A stretch of 64,000 bases of DNA, taken from positions 1 to 64,000 of the forward strand of contig NZ_JAELTN010000029.1 in assembly GCF_016428855.1 (NCBI RefSeq), in the 5' to 3' direction. Both the position numbers and the translations under genes were made by a program. This stretch comes from Pedobacter sp. ASV28. Lineage in GTDB: Bacteria; Bacteroidota; Bacteroidia; Sphingobacteriales; Sphingobacteriaceae. Each line of letters begins with the position of its first letter. Position 1 is the stretch's first letter. Positions 28,595 to 38,431 of this stretch are shown here, in pieces. The notes below the pieces were generated by a model. The model had not been told where the DNA came from. It searched no databases and saw only the letters and a program-made list of their open reading frames with translations.

Positions 28595-29692
28595 CTATAT
28601 TATCCAGTTTTCACAATCCTTTAAAAATATTTCATCTGCTTCTGCACCAATGCCAGGTGTATCTGGTACGTCTAAGAAGAAGCCGTGATAGGTTAAGCCG
28701 CCCACAACAGGATCTACCAAATGGCCCAATAGGCAGGTGTCGAGGTCAAAATAGACCACATTTGGACTGGCCAAAGCAAAGTGTAGGTTTGCCGTTAGGG
28801 CCAATCGGCTTTCCAACATACTTCCAATCATACATTTTACCCCGTTTTGTAGGGCAACCTCATGTATTTTCTGCGCTTCTAAAATTCCACCAGACTTGGC
28901 AAACTTAATGTTTAGGAAAGTGGTGGCCTGTGCATTGATCAATTTTCTGGCATCGTGATAGTTGTAGCAGCTTTCATCAGCCATCAACTGAATGGGAGAA
29001 TTGAGGTTTAATTCAGGTAGCTGATCATCGAACCAGGTTCTCATGGGCTGTTCACAAAATTCGATGTTGTATTGTGCCAGCTCGGTCAGTGCAAAAAGCG
29101 CATCGTCAAAACTCCAGCCTTGGTTAGCATCCAGTCGTAGGGTTGTTTCATCGCCTACCGCTTTTCTAATGGTGGCTACCCGTTCAATATCTTCATGTAC
29201 TTTTTTGCCCAATTTTATTTTAATGATTCTGCAGCCATTGTTTTTGTGTTCCAGCGCTTTTGCGGCCATATTTGTTGGCGTGTCAATACCTAGGGTCATA
29301 TCAGTCTCTATGGTACGCTTGTGGCCGCCAAGAAATTGGTACAAGGGCTGGTTGGCATGTTTGGCCGCGATATCAAACAGTGCCATATCGAAAGCACTTT
29401 TAATGGTGGGGTTATGTGCGGCATAGCCCAATAGGTCATTCATGCGTGCTGGAATATCCAAAGGATCTTTGTCTTTTAAGATTTGTGCGAAATCTTTGGC
29501 CATGGCCAAGCAGGTTTCCTGGGTTTCGCCAACAATCATTGGAAATGCGGAACATTCTCCTGTGCCATGCAGACCAGTGTCGGTAAAAATCCTGACCAGT
29601 ACATTCTGTGCAAAATGCATAGTGCCGGTGGCAATTACAAAAGGCTCCATAGGGATGCTAAAACGGTAGATCTCGGTGTGGGTAATTTTCAT
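28595..29692 (-). CDS. Dipeptide epimerase (enolase superfamily, L-Ala-D/L-Glu type)
   Basis: 365 aa. Catalytic Lys pair in IIKIKLGKK, metal ligands in LRLDANQGW, EFCEQPM and LMADESC, and the second base in LNIKFAKSGG. This is the muconate-lactonising/epimerase subgroup whose usual reaction is epimerising L-Ala-D-Glu during murein-peptide recycling. Start at ATG 29692 agrees with the conserved N-terminal MKITHTEIYRFSIP. Exact dipeptide specificity is not readable. Confidence 0.92.
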   Translation of the reverse strand: MKITHTEIYRFSIPMEPFVIATGTMHFAQNVLVRIFTDTGLHGTGECSAFPMIVGETQETCLAMAKDFAQILKDKDPLDIPARMNDLLGYAAHNPTIKSAFDMALFDIAAKHANQPLYQFLGGHKRTIETDMTLGIDTPTNMAAKALEHKNNGCRIIKIKLGKKVHEDIERVATIRKAVGDETTLRLDANQGWSFDDALFALTELAQYNIEFCEQPMRTWFDDQLPELNLNSPIQLMADESCYNYHDARKLINAQATTFLNIKFAKSGGILEAQKIHEVALQNGVKCMIGSMLESRLALTANLHFALASPNVVYFDLDTCLLGHLVDPVVGGLTYHGFFLDVPDTPGIGAEADEIFLKDCENWII

Positions 29693-29840
29693 GTTGAGTT
29701 TTGATTTATAATTTAGGGTGCATTGCCTGCTAAATTAGGCTTGGGTTCAGTTCTTCTTTTTAGGTATAACGTAATGCATCGAGGTGATAAAATTACAGCA
29801 AATTTTTAAACATGCCAATCAAACCCAGTACCTTTACATT

Positions 29841-31850
29841 ATGCAAGAACCCAATAGCCTTATCCATGCTTCCTCTCCCTACCTGTTGCAGCATGCCTAT
29901 AACCCGGTACAGTGGTACGAATGGAATGAAACATCGCTTAAAAAAGCCAAAGATGAGAACAAGCTCCTGATCGTGAGCGTGGGTTATTCTGCCTGCCATT
30001 GGTGTCATGTAATGGAGCACGAAAGCTTCGAAAACCATGAGGTAGCCGAGGTCATGAATAAACATTTCGTCTGTATTAAGGTGGATAGGGAAGAACGTCC
30101 AGATATTGATCAGATTTATATGTTGGCCGTACAGTTGATGAATGGCAATGGAGGTTGGCCATTGAATGCCATCTGCTTGCCAGACCAACGGCCAATTTAT
30201 GGGGGAACCTATTTTCGCAAGGCAGATTGGATCAATATTTTGTTGAATTTGGCAGGCTTATGGCAAAATGAACCTCAAAAAGCAATCAAGTACGCAGAAC
30301 GATTGACAGAGGGTTTGCAGCAGGCAGAACTGGTTAGTGCGGGTGAAGACGAGGTGGTTTTTAAACAAGAGCAGCTAACAGAAATCATCGAACCTTGGAA
30401 ACGTCATTTTGATATGATCCAAGGCGGTTACAATAGAGCGCCCAAGTTCCCTTTGCCAAATAACTGGACTTTCTTGTTGCGAAGCAGCTTTCTAAATGCA
30501 GATCAAAGCGTGATGATGGCGGTGACCAACACTTTGGAGGCCATGGCTATGGGGGGCATATACGACCAGATAGGAGGCGGTTTTGCCCGCTATTCGGTAG
30601 ATGACAAGTGGCATGTGCCACATTTTGAAAAAATGTTATATGACAATGCCCAGCTCATTAGCCTATATGCAGAGGCCTATCAATGTTTAAGGTATGAGCC
30701 TTTTGCTGCAGTGGTTAGAGAAACCATCAGCTGGATAGACAGGGAAATGACTGCGCCAAATGGATTGTTTTATTCGGCTTTAGATGCAGATAGCGAGGGG
30801 GTGGAAGGAAAGTTTTATGTGTGGGGCAAAGCCGAATTTGATGAAGTGTTGGGAGAAAACCAGGCTTTATTGGCAGCTTATTTTAACGTTACGGTTGAGG
30901 GCAATTGGGAAGAAGAACACACCAACATCTTAAGGCGTACCCTTAATGATGATGATTTGATGGCAAAATATCGCCTCGGTGAAGCTGAATTTACTGCACT
31001 TGTTGAAACAGCCAAGGCCAAACTACTCAGGGAAAGAGGTAAAAGGGTAAGGCCAGGTTTAGATGATAAATGTTTAACCGCCTGGAATGCCATGATGATC
31101 AAGGCGCTGGCTGATGCTGCCCAGGTATTGGCAAATGATGAATATTACGAGAAAGCAAAAAAAGCGGCAAGCTTTATACTTAACCACCTAATGGATGAAG
31201 ATGGCGGTCTCTTTAGGAACTATAAAAATGGAAAAGCAAGCATCAACGGATTTTTAGACGATTATGCTTTTTTAATAGAAGCCTTAATTGCTTTGTATGA
31301 AGTTGATTTCAATGAAGCTTGGTTAAATGAAGCCAAAGAGCTTACCGACTATGTACTGGCTAATTTCAGTGATGAAAATAATCTTATGTTCTTTTATACC
31401 TCAAATAAGAGCGAAGACCTGATTGCCCGCAAACATGAGGTAATGGACAATGTTATTCCAGCATCAAATTCGGTAATGGCCATTAATCTACAGCAACTTG
31501 GATTGTTCTTTGATCATGAACTGTATTTGGAAAAAGCATCAAAAATGCTGAAAGCAGTGCTGCCAAGAATAAAAGCATATGGTTCTGCCTATTCCAACTG
31601 GAGTATACAGCTATTGAATGAAGTATATGGGATTAATGAGATAGCCATTGCCGGAAAGGACTTTAGAACCGTTAAGAAAACATTTGATCAGCATTATATT
31701 CCCAATAAAATCACATTGGCGGGGGTAAAAAGCAAGCTCCCCTTGCTAAAGTATAAGGAGAGTGAACAAACGAAGATCTATGTTTGCCGAAATAAAACTT
31801 GTCAACTACCTGTAAATAGCGTTGATGAGGCTTTAAGACATATCAAATAG
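29841..31850 (+). CDS. YyaL/DUF255 thioredoxin-domain protein
   Basis: 669 aa from ATG 29841; the TACCTTTA box at 29829-29836 lies just upstream and excludes the earlier ATG at 29784. Thioredoxin-like N domain with NPVQWYEW, CxxC in [15 protein letters not shown], and [15 protein letters not shown]; then a long (alpha/alpha) barrel like glucosaminidase/epimerase folds ([33 protein letters not shown]). C terminus [10 protein letters not shown]. Function unknown; a paired thiol and sugar-isomerase-like fold. Its 3' tail is duplicated 330 bp downstream. Confidence 0.92.
   Translation: MQEPNSLIHASSPYLLQHAYNPVQWYEWNETSLKKAKDENKLLIVSVGYSACHWCHVMEHESFENHEVAEVMNKHFVCIKVDREERPDIDQIYMLAVQLMNGNGGWPLNAICLPDQRPIYGGTYFRKADWINILLNLAGLWQNEPQKAIKYAERLTEGLQQAELVSAGEDEVVFKQEQLTEIIEPWKRHFDMIQGGYNRAPKFPLPNNWTFLLRSSFLNADQSVMMAVTNTLEAMAMGGIYDQIGGGFARYSVDDKWHVPHFEKMLYDNAQLISLYAEAYQCLRYEPFAAVVRETISWIDREMTAPNGLFYSALDADSEGVEGKFYVWGKAEFDEVLGENQALLAAYFNVTVEGNWEEEHTNILRRTLNDDDLMAKYRLGEAEFTALVETAKAKLLRERGKRVRPGLDDKCLTAWNAMMIKALADAAQVLANDEYYEKAKKAASFILNHLMDEDGGLFRNYKNGKASINGFLDDYAFLIEALIALYEVDFNEAWLNEAKELTDYVLANFSDENNLMFFYTSNKSEDLIARKHEVMDNVIPASNSVMAINLQQLGLFFDHELYLEKASKMLKAVLPRIKAYGSAYSNWSIQLLNEVYGINEIAIAGKDFRTVKKTFDQHYIPNKITLAGVKSKLPLLKYKESEQTKIYVCRNKTCQLPVNSVDEALRHIK
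31779..31831 (+). repeat. Direct repeat, copy 1 (inside yyaL-type 3' end)
   Basis: 53 bases of coding sequence for [16 protein letters not shown], repeated at 32114-32167 at about 83 percent identity by eye. Confidence 0.8.
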
Positions 31851-32090
31851 TTCTATAATAAGTAAGTTGGGTTGTTTGAGATTTGCTTCTGCATTTGTGA
31901 AGTGGGGTAGCCAGGCGGAAATTAAATCTCAAAATTAAACATGGTTTCGATATACCGGTAAGGTGCTTGATGATGACTTTTTTAATTAAAAATAAGCTTT
32001 GGCACTAATTAATAAGGTTAAATTTTTTTAGGGTCAATTTCGCTCTGTTACTAAACTTTGTATCCTTTTTATCAACAATCAAAGTGGTTT

Positions 32091-32121
32091 TTTGTTAAAC
32101 TTAATAATAAGGGTACATTTG
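32091..32121 (+). promoter_or_regulatory. Promoter of slyD
   Basis: TTTG (32091-32094), 19-base spacer, TACATTTG (32114-32121): both Bacteroidota promoter elements at their normal spacing. The -7 element sits at the start of the duplicated yyaL tail. Leader would be about 70 bases. Confidence 0.72.
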
Positions 32122-32167
32122 CCGAAATAAAACTTGCCAGCTGCCTGCTAAACACAGTTGATGAGGC
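32114..32167 (+). repeat. Direct repeat, copy 2 (decayed yyaL-type 3' tail)
   Basis: Degenerate copy of 31779-31831; in frame it reads CRNKTCQLP and is then disrupted. The remainder of 31851-32196 holds no gene. Confidence 0.8.
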
Positions 32168-32196
32168 GTAACATTTTATAAATTAAAAGCAAAAGA

Positions 32197-32703
32197 ATGA
32201 ATATTAGTTCTAACACGGTAGTTTCTCTAACTTATGAGCTTCACACTACCACTCCAGAAGGTCAGCAAGTTTTTGTTGAAAAAGCTAACGAAGAAAACCC
32301 ACTAGTATTTTTATACGGTGTAGGCATGATGTTGCCTAAATTTGAAGAGCACTTACAAGGTTTAACCGTAGGTGATGAGTATAGTTTTGAACTTTCGCCA
32401 GCAGACGGATATGGAGAAATTGATGCAGCTGCCCATGTAGACCTGCCCATAAGCATGTTTAAGGAAGCTGGTGGTGAATTGCCAAACGTAGGCGATGTAA
32501 TTCCATTGCAGGACAACCAAGGTAACCAGTTCCGTGCAGGTGTAACCGGTGTACATGAAGAATATGTATCAGTTGACTTGAACCACCCAATGGCAGGTAA
32601 AAACCTGATCTTTGCTGGTAAAATCTTAACGGTAAGAGAAGCAACTGCCGACGAGCTAAGTCATGGTCACGCACATGGTGCAGATGGCCATTCAGGACAT
32701 TAA
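32197..32703 (+). CDS. slyD: FKBP-type peptidyl-prolyl isomerase SlyD
   Basis: 168 aa. FKBP halves flank an IF-type insert: VSLTYELHT, PLVFLYGVGMMLPKFEEHL, FELSPADGYGEI, then the insert with VGDVIPLQDNQGNQ and return strand VDLNHPMAGKNLIFAGKI. The C-terminal tail SHGHAHGADGHSGH is His-rich, as in metal(Ni)-binding SlyD. Cytosolic folding helper/metallochaperone. Confidence 0.93.
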   Translation: MNISSNTVVSLTYELHTTTPEGQQVFVEKANEENPLVFLYGVGMMLPKFEEHLQGLTVGDEYSFELSPADGYGEIDAAAHVDLPISMFKEAGGELPNVGDVIPLQDNQGNQFRAGVTGVHEEYVSVDLNHPMAGKNLIFAGKILTVREATADELSHGHAHGADGHSGH

Positions 32704-32796
32704 TAAGCTTTAAGGCTTTTGTCATTCCTGGTTTACGAGGAATCTGAAAAATATGTAGATCTTTCGCTACGCTCTGGATGACAGTAGACAGCGCAT

Positions 32797-32831
32797 AAAA
32801 AATCCCTAGCAAAACGCCTAGGGATTTTTTT
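32797..32831 (+). terminator. Rho-independent terminator of slyD
   Basis: AAATCCCTAG pairs with CTAGGGATTT with a short loop and a T run, 95 bp after the slyD stop. Between them lies a dispersed GTCATTC...GGATGACAG-type repeat. Confidence 0.82.
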
Positions 32832-32956
32832 ATGTACTCATGTCGTCATTTCGAAGGAGGTACAACTGAGAAATCTGCAAGTAAAAAACTTCTATAGAAC
32901 AGAATTAACTTAGTTGATTTTCAATTCTCACATGCGTTCCAAATGACGGTTTATAT

Positions 32957-33406
32957 TTATTTCACCACCGTTCCATTCAGCAAAGTAATAGGTGAACTAT
33001 CCATGGCGTTGGTGGTGCTTAACTTTAAAATGCCCTTTACCTTAATGGTCTGATAGGTGAATTTTATAGGTTCTGTTAATTGCACCTCGACCATAATGGG
33101 CACACCGTTTTTTCCGCAGTAAAAGCATTGGTTTATAGGTAGGGTAGACAACATGAATTTGGTCTGTTTCATGCCATCTTTAATGGGTACAATATAGCCT
33201 TCCAGTTCGAAGGGTTTTCCTGCACGTTTTTTAATGTCGTTGTTAAAAATGGCATACATTTCTGTATCATCCTTAGACATTTTAAATTCAACATCGCCTA
33301 TAATGTCCCAATTAGCCGATATAATCTGGTCGCTGGGGTCATGTTGCGCCTTTGCAGAAAAGGTAAAGCCAATAAATAATAAAAATGCAAATCCGAGTTG
33401 TTTCAT
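32957..33406 (-). CDS. Secreted DUF3299-like protein
   Basis: 149 aa with signal peptide (MKQLGFAFLLFIGFTFSAKA). The mature part has GKPFELEGYIVPIKDGM, FMLSTLPINQCFYCGKNG (CxxC pair) and KGILKLS, the pattern of DUF3299 proteins. It lies 4 bp after the permease gene, so it is the third gene of an ATPase-permease-DUF3299 operon. DUF3299 proteins are often near metal-related ABC genes, which is why a metal role is considered. Confidence 0.8.
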   Translation of the reverse strand: MKQLGFAFLLFIGFTFSAKAQHDPSDQIISANWDIIGDVEFKMSKDDTEMYAIFNNDIKKRAGKPFELEGYIVPIKDGMKQTKFMLSTLPINQCFYCGKNGVPIMVEVQLTEPIKFTYQTIKVKGILKLSTTNAMDSSPITLLNGTVVK

Positions 33407-33410
33407 GGTG

Positions 33411-34622
33411 TTAGTTTTTTGCTAAAATCTTAGATATATTTGATCTGTAGGCCTGTACAGCAGGAATGATGGCGGCTATTATGCCAATCAATAAACCTGC
33501 AGCCAATAAATAAAATTCTTCCTTAATAAACAATATACCGTTTATTCTGGCCTGGCTACTTTCCTGGTAGCTGCCTATCCATTGTAAAATGCCATGGCCC
33601 AAAGCTATGCCTATAAACGTACCTATTAAAGTCAAAATTAAGCCTTCTAAAATAATAATGAAAAAGAGTTTACTTTTAGAGGCGCCCAATGTACGCATAA
33701 TGGCCAAGTCGTAAGCTCTTTCTTTTAGGGAGTTGTAAAGATTTACAAATACGCTAACGGCCGCAATAAGCATAATCAATAGGGCAAACCATTGCAGGGT
33801 ATCTACTCCTATCCCAATTAAAGAAAACAAACGGGTGCTTTCTTGTGCAGGACTTGCAGCCTGCATAGTGGTGGTTTGATTGACCATTTGAGGGAACATG
33901 GCTACGGCCATAGGCGAGCGGTATTGGATCAGGAGTGAAGTAAACTCTCTGTCTTTATCATGGTCTGTAGCATTATTGTTGTTCTGGTCAGGATGCTCTT
34001 CCCCCTCGTCGCCATGCATTTTCCATACACTGGAAATATTGGTCAAAATAAGGTTGTCCGTTACGTTGTGTTGCGGAGTTAAAATACCGACCACTTGATA
34101 AGCATGCTCCTTGTGTTCGTCTTTCATTTCGGTGAGGCCATGACCGCCCAAAAAAGTGTCTCCAACTTTCAGGTTTTGTGCTTTGGCTACGTTGGCGCCA
34201 ATGGTGGCCTCTAGGTCGGCTTGCCAAAATCTTCCGCTTTGTATTTTTAGGCCATAAAGACTGATGTAATTGCTATCGGTACCTACAATACGCACGCCAT
34301 TGTAATTATCGCCCAGGGCCAAAGGAACTGCCCGTTTTACAAAAGGGTTGCGCATTAAGGCCTTCGCCTCTTTCATCGGAATGTTTCCCGTTGGAAAATC
34401 GATGTAGTAAATGCTACTTAAAATTAACTGCAATGGACTTCCCTTTGCACCCACTACCAGGTCAATATCTTTTGAGTTTTTCTCCAGCTTGTCTTCAATT
34501 TGTGTAGAAGCCAATAGCAGAACAGTTAAAATGCCCGTTCCAAAGGCAATCAGTAAGATGTTGAGCGCTGCGTTTAATGGTTTGGACCAAAGGTTTTTCC
34601 AGCTAATGTTAAATGGGCTCAT
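33411..34622 (-). CDS. FtsX/MacB-type ABC permease with His/Asp-rich loop
   Basis: 403 aa. N-terminal helix (residues 18-41), a periplasmic domain (45-270) and three C-terminal helices with the FtsX core (YDLAIMRTLGASKSKLFF). Within the periplasmic domain residues 160-225 are rich in His and Asp/Glu (His at 161, 170, 173, 185, 203, 210, 221; DEGEEHPDQNNNN), which could bind metal. Overlaps the ATPase gene by 4 bases (ATGA). Not a typical LolCE sequence; cargo unknown. Confidence 0.87.
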   Translation of the reverse strand: MSPFNISWKNLWSKPLNAALNILLIAFGTGILTVLLLASTQIEDKLEKNSKDIDLVVGAKGSPLQLILSSIYYIDFPTGNIPMKEAKALMRNPFVKRAVPLALGDNYNGVRIVGTDSNYISLYGLKIQSGRFWQADLEATIGANVAKAQNLKVGDTFLGGHGLTEMKDEHKEHAYQVVGILTPQHNVTDNLILTNISSVWKMHGDEGEEHPDQNNNNATDHDKDREFTSLLIQYRSPMAVAMFPQMVNQTTTMQAASPAQESTRLFSLIGIGVDTLQWFALLIMLIAAVSVFVNLYNSLKERAYDLAIMRTLGASKSKLFFIIILEGLILTLIGTFIGIALGHGILQWIGSYQESSQARINGILFIKEEFYLLAAGLLIGIIAAIIPAVQAYRSNISKILAKN

Positions 34623-35248
34623 GTTAAATGGTAGGTAAGGGTAAATGCATCTTTCACTCTTTTATCGTGGGTAGCTACAACCAGGGTAGCCCGGTTAAGC
34701 TCCGATTGTTCTTTCAATAAGGCCAATACGGCTGCTGCATTTCCATCGTCAAGGCTCGATGTAGGCTCATCGGCAATGAGCAGGGCAGGTTTGTTGAGGA
34801 CTGCCCTGGCAATGGTAACACGTTGTAGTTGTCCTTGGCTTAGCTCTTGAGGGTAGGCATTTTTCTTGGCCAGCATAGCCAGAGAATCGAGCACCTCTTC
34901 AATACGTTTTTTGCTTGTGGGCAAGCCTGCAAAACTTTGGGCCAATAATAGGTTTTCGGTAATGTTCAGGCTTTTGATCAGGTGTGGCTTTTGAAAAATA
35001 ATGCCAATATGCTGCCCCCTAAATTCGTCTAGTTTTTTGGAGGAAAGTTGGTAAAGGCTGGTGCCGTTTATCTTTATATTGCCACCTGTGGGATTAAGTA
35101 AGCCGGTCAGAATGTGCAGTAAAGTAGTTTTTCCGCTGCCAGACTGTCCTAATAACAGCCATTGTTCCCCATTGTCAACCTGCCAATCGGCAAATTTTAG
35201 TACTTGTCCAGGGGCATATTGATGTGAAACAGATTGAATTGAGATCAT
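34619..35248 (-). CDS. LolD/MacB-type ABC ATPase
   Basis: 209 aa. Walker A LLGQSGSGKTTLL, Q-loop IIFQKPHL, signature LSQGQLQRVTIARA, Walker B LLIADEPTSSLDD, switch His VVATHDKR. First gene of the three-gene operon with the permease and DUF3299 protein. Confidence 0.92.
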   Translation of the reverse strand: MISIQSVSHQYAPGQVLKFADWQVDNGEQWLLLGQSGSGKTTLLHILTGLLNPTGGNIKINGTSLYQLSSKKLDEFRGQHIGIIFQKPHLIKSLNITENLLLAQSFAGLPTSKKRIEEVLDSLAMLAKKNAYPQELSQGQLQRVTIARAVLNKPALLIADEPTSSLDDGNAAAVLALLKEQSELNRATLVVATHDKRVKDAFTLTYHLT

Positions 35249-35547
35249 GTGCCAATTGCGCTAGGCTACAAAAATAAGATAAGCACTTAAATAGCAACCT
35301 ATCAATGTGTAAAGTATTTGCTACTGCTGAAAGAGCTGCGGTTAAAGCAAATGGAATTAGGACAGTATGGGGGGCGGTCGCTTTTTTGCGGATATCGGTG
35401 CCCTAGCTTCATTAAAGCATAATTTGATTTTGTTTGCTTGGTATTTGTTATATATTTACAATGTAGTTCCAGAACCGGAAATACATTTCGAAAAAGATAA
35501 TTCTCTCAGTTTTTTGTTTTAACAAGAAGTTTATAATAGCATATAGT

Positions 35548-38019
35548 ATGGAAGAAAGTTTAAATAACGAGCTAGATCATATATCACCACTGAATGAAAA
35601 TATACCCGATGAAGAGGGCATACAACACTTAAACAATCCGGTAACGGATTTAAAGCCTATAGTGAAGCAATATCTAACCTCGGTTAAGGAGGTTAAGAAA
35701 GAAAATAATAAGTTCTATTTTTCTGATGGAAGCGCTAGGGTAGAAGTAAGGGTGGTTAGCGATGAAATTATTAGGGTGCGCTTAGCACCACATGGTGTTT
35801 TTTTGGATGATTTCTCCTATGCTGTACCACAGGTAGACCAAAAGGTTACCTTGTTCAGGTTGGAAGAAACAACAGACCATTATCTCATTTCTACCAATGT
35901 GGTTACTTGTAGGGTAAGTAAGGCCGATTTTCTGATCTCGTTTATAGATATCCACACGGGCTTGGTAAGCGGTAGTGATGCTTCTGCCATGCACTGGGAG
36001 GAGAATGTGGAATTTGGAGGATACTATGTATTTGCGACCAAACATTGTCAGCCAGAGGAGAATTTCTTTGGTTTGGGCGATAAGTCGGGCAATATGAACC
36101 TTAGGGGAAGGAAATTCCAAAATTGGAATACCGATGCCTATTCCTATGGTTGGGATCAAGATCCGCTATATAGGACCATTCCGTTCTATATGGGAATTAA
36201 TGAAGGCGCCACTTACGGTATATTCTTCGATAATACTTTTAGATCTTATTTCGATTTTGGAAAAGAGGATAATGTAAAAACGAGCTTTTGGGCAGATGGC
36301 GGAGAATTACAGTACTATTATATGCATGGTCCACATATGATGGACGTCGTTAAGCGATACCAATCCCTAACTGGAACACACCAATTGCCCCCAAAATGGG
36401 CTATCGGTTATCATCAATGTCGATGGAGCTATTACCCGGAAAGTAAGGTGAGGGAAATAGCGGAAGGTTTCAGGTCTCGTGAAATTCCATGCGATGCCAT
36501 TTATTTAGATATAGACTATATGGATGGATATCGTTGTTTCACCTGGAACAAGAAATATTTCCCCGATCCTAAGAAGATGATCAAGGATTTGGCCAATATA
36601 GGCATGAAAACCGTAGTCATGATAGATCCTGGAATTAAGGTAGACGATAATTATTGGGTGTTTAAGGAAGGGAAGGAAAACAATTATTTCTGTCGCCGAA
36701 GTGATGATTATTTTATGGAAGGCCATGTATGGCCAGGTCGTTGTCAGTTCCCAGATTTTACCAATCCCGAAGTGAGGGAATGGTGGGGAGGTTTGTATAA
36801 AGAATTGGTAGATTTAGGAGTGGCAGGTGTTTGGAACGATATGAATGAGCCTGCTGTTTTTGGTTCGGGTACTTTTCCAAATGATGTAAGGCATAATTAC
36901 GATGGGCGTAGGGGTTCGCACCGCAAGGCCCATAATGTTTATGGGATGCAAATGGTACGTTCTACCTATGATGGCCTAAAGAAATTGCAACGTAACAAGC
37001 GGCCGTTTACCATTACCAGGGCAGGCTATTCGGGTATGCAGCGTTATGCCTGCGTTTGGACCGGAGATAATGTGGCCACTTGGGAACATTTGAAAATAGC
37101 CAATATCCAGTGCCAGCGAATGTCCATTTCTGGAGTGCCCTTCTGTGGTACCGATATAGGTGGTTTCAGTGGAGAACCAGATGGCGAATTGTTTACCCGT
37201 TGGATACAATTGGGTGTATTTTCACCGTTTATGCGTGCTCATTCTGCGGGCGATACCTCAGAGCGTGAGCCTTGGAGTTTTGGAGAACCGTTTACCAGTA
37301 TCAACCGTAAGTTTATTGAATTAAGATATAAGCTAATGCCTTATATCTATTCTGTGTTCTGGGAGCATCACCGCTATGGATTTCCCATCCTCAGGCCTTT
37401 GGCCATGTTGGAACAGGAAAATATTGCCAATCACTTCCGTCAAGATGAATTTACATTTGGAGATAAGATCTTGGTCTGCCCTGTACTAGAGCAAGGTGCT
37501 ACTTCAAGACGGATTTATTTGCCTAAAGGGAAATGGTACAACTTTTGGTCGCACGAACTGTTGAATGGAGAGGATGAATATGTGATCGATACCCCATTGG
37601 AAACCATGCCGCTTTTTGTTAGGGCAGGTTCCATTGTTCCAGAATATCCGGTGATGCAATATGTGGGCGAAAAACCAATTGATGAAGTATGGCTGAACGT
37701 TTATTATGCCGATTATGAAGTCAATTCCTTTATGTATGAAGATCATGGTGATACCTTTGCTTATGAGCAGGATATCTATCTGGAAAAGAAATTCAATGTA
37801 AAAGGAGATGGGCGTAGCCTGCATATCGAACAGTCTATCGAGGGACTATATACGCCAAATTATGAATTGTATGATTATAATGTAATAGGGTTGCCTTTTA
37901 CCGTGGGTAAGATTTTTGTAGATGACAAAGAAATCTTTGATTTTAGCATTGACGAACAAAAATGCCTGAGATTTAAATCGAACAAAAACTTTATGCGCAT
38001 TAACATCCTGAAAGCATAG
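35548..38019 (+). CDS. Glycoside hydrolase family 31 alpha-glucosidase
   Basis: 823 aa, full length. Catalytic nucleophile Asp in GVWNDMNEPAVF (the WxDMNE motif), acid/base region RAHSAGDTSEREPW, substrate pocket YLDIDYMDGYR and TGDNVATWEHLK. No signal peptide, so cytosolic; it releases glucose from alpha-glucans or maltodextrins. It starts a group with glgB about 1.1 kb further on, pointing to glycogen/alpha-glucan turnover. Confidence 0.95.
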   Translation: MEESLNNELDHISPLNENIPDEEGIQHLNNPVTDLKPIVKQYLTSVKEVKKENNKFYFSDGSARVEVRVVSDEIIRVRLAPHGVFLDDFSYAVPQVDQKVTLFRLEETTDHYLISTNVVTCRVSKADFLISFIDIHTGLVSGSDASAMHWEENVEFGGYYVFATKHCQPEENFFGLGDKSGNMNLRGRKFQNWNTDAYSYGWDQDPLYRTIPFYMGINEGATYGIFFDNTFRSYFDFGKEDNVKTSFWADGGELQYYYMHGPHMMDVVKRYQSLTGTHQLPPKWAIGYHQCRWSYYPESKVREIAEGFRSREIPCDAIYLDIDYMDGYRCFTWNKKYFPDPKKMIKDLANIGMKTVVMIDPGIKVDDNYWVFKEGKENNYFCRRSDDYFMEGHVWPGRCQFPDFTNPEVREWWGGLYKELVDLGVAGVWNDMNEPAVFGSGTFPNDVRHNYDGRRGSHRKAHNVYGMQMVRSTYDGLKKLQRNKRPFTITRAGYSGMQRYACVWTGDNVATWEHLKIANIQCQRMSISGVPFCGTDIGGFSGEPDGELFTRWIQLGVFSPFMRAHSAGDTSEREPWSFGEPFTSINRKFIELRYKLMPYIYSVFWEHHRYGFPILRPLAMLEQENIANHFRQDEFTFGDKILVCPVLEQGATSRRIYLPKGKWYNFWSHELLNGEDEYVIDTPLETMPLFVRAGSIVPEYPVMQYVGEKPIDEVWLNVYYADYEVNSFMYEDHGDTFAYEQDIYLEKKFNVKGDGRSLHIEQSIEGLYTPNYELYDYNVIGLPFTVGKIFVDDKEIFDFSIDEQKCLRFKSNKNFMRINILKA

Positions 38020-38107
38020 TGATGAGAGGTGTATAACCAGGCGTGTTTGGGGCTGTTGTTTTGTAGAGAGGTTCTGGTCATGGTAAAGACTTATAGAAAG
38101 AATTTGC

Positions 38108-38431
38108 ATGTATAATAAACTAAAGATCATTTATACTAATCATTTCAAATTGGTATTTGTTCTGAATTTAGGTTTGAGCTTATTCTTTCTCCATTTATTC
38201 TACCTGAAAGGCTTTGGTAAAGTTGGCCTATATAATATATTGACTGCATTTAAGCTGATGGGCTATGTCGTAACTTTACTGACAGAGAAGTTGCTTTTTG
38301 ACCGTCGTAAATTTTACTATTATAATTTAGGTTTAGGTTATAGGAAGGTGTTAGGTATTTTTTTTGCCATTGATTTCGTGCTGTGTGCTGTGCTTTTAAT
38401 GTTTTGTTGGCTATGTACGAGCTTTGTATAG
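38108..38431 (+). CDS. Small three-helix membrane protein
   Basis: 107 aa with hydrophobic segments at about 14-32, 40-60 and 82-104; the region LFDRRKFYYYNLGLGYRKVL links the last two. No family recognised. The next gene, an ABC ATPase, begins inside its last codons (start 38413, stop 38431), so they are coupled. It may be the membrane partner of that ATPase, but it is far smaller than a normal permease. Confidence 0.7.
   Translation: MYNKLKIIYTNHFKLVFVLNLGLSLFFLHLFYLKGFGKVGLYNILTAFKLMGYVVTLLTEKLLFDRRKFYYYNLGLGYRKVLGIFFAIDFVLCAVLLMFCWLCTSFV

Noticed and set aside
32710-32947. Possible CRISPR or tRNA in the repeat-like gaps
   Set aside because: No regular spacing of repeats and no cloverleaf; these look like dispersed GTCATT-type intergenic repeats.
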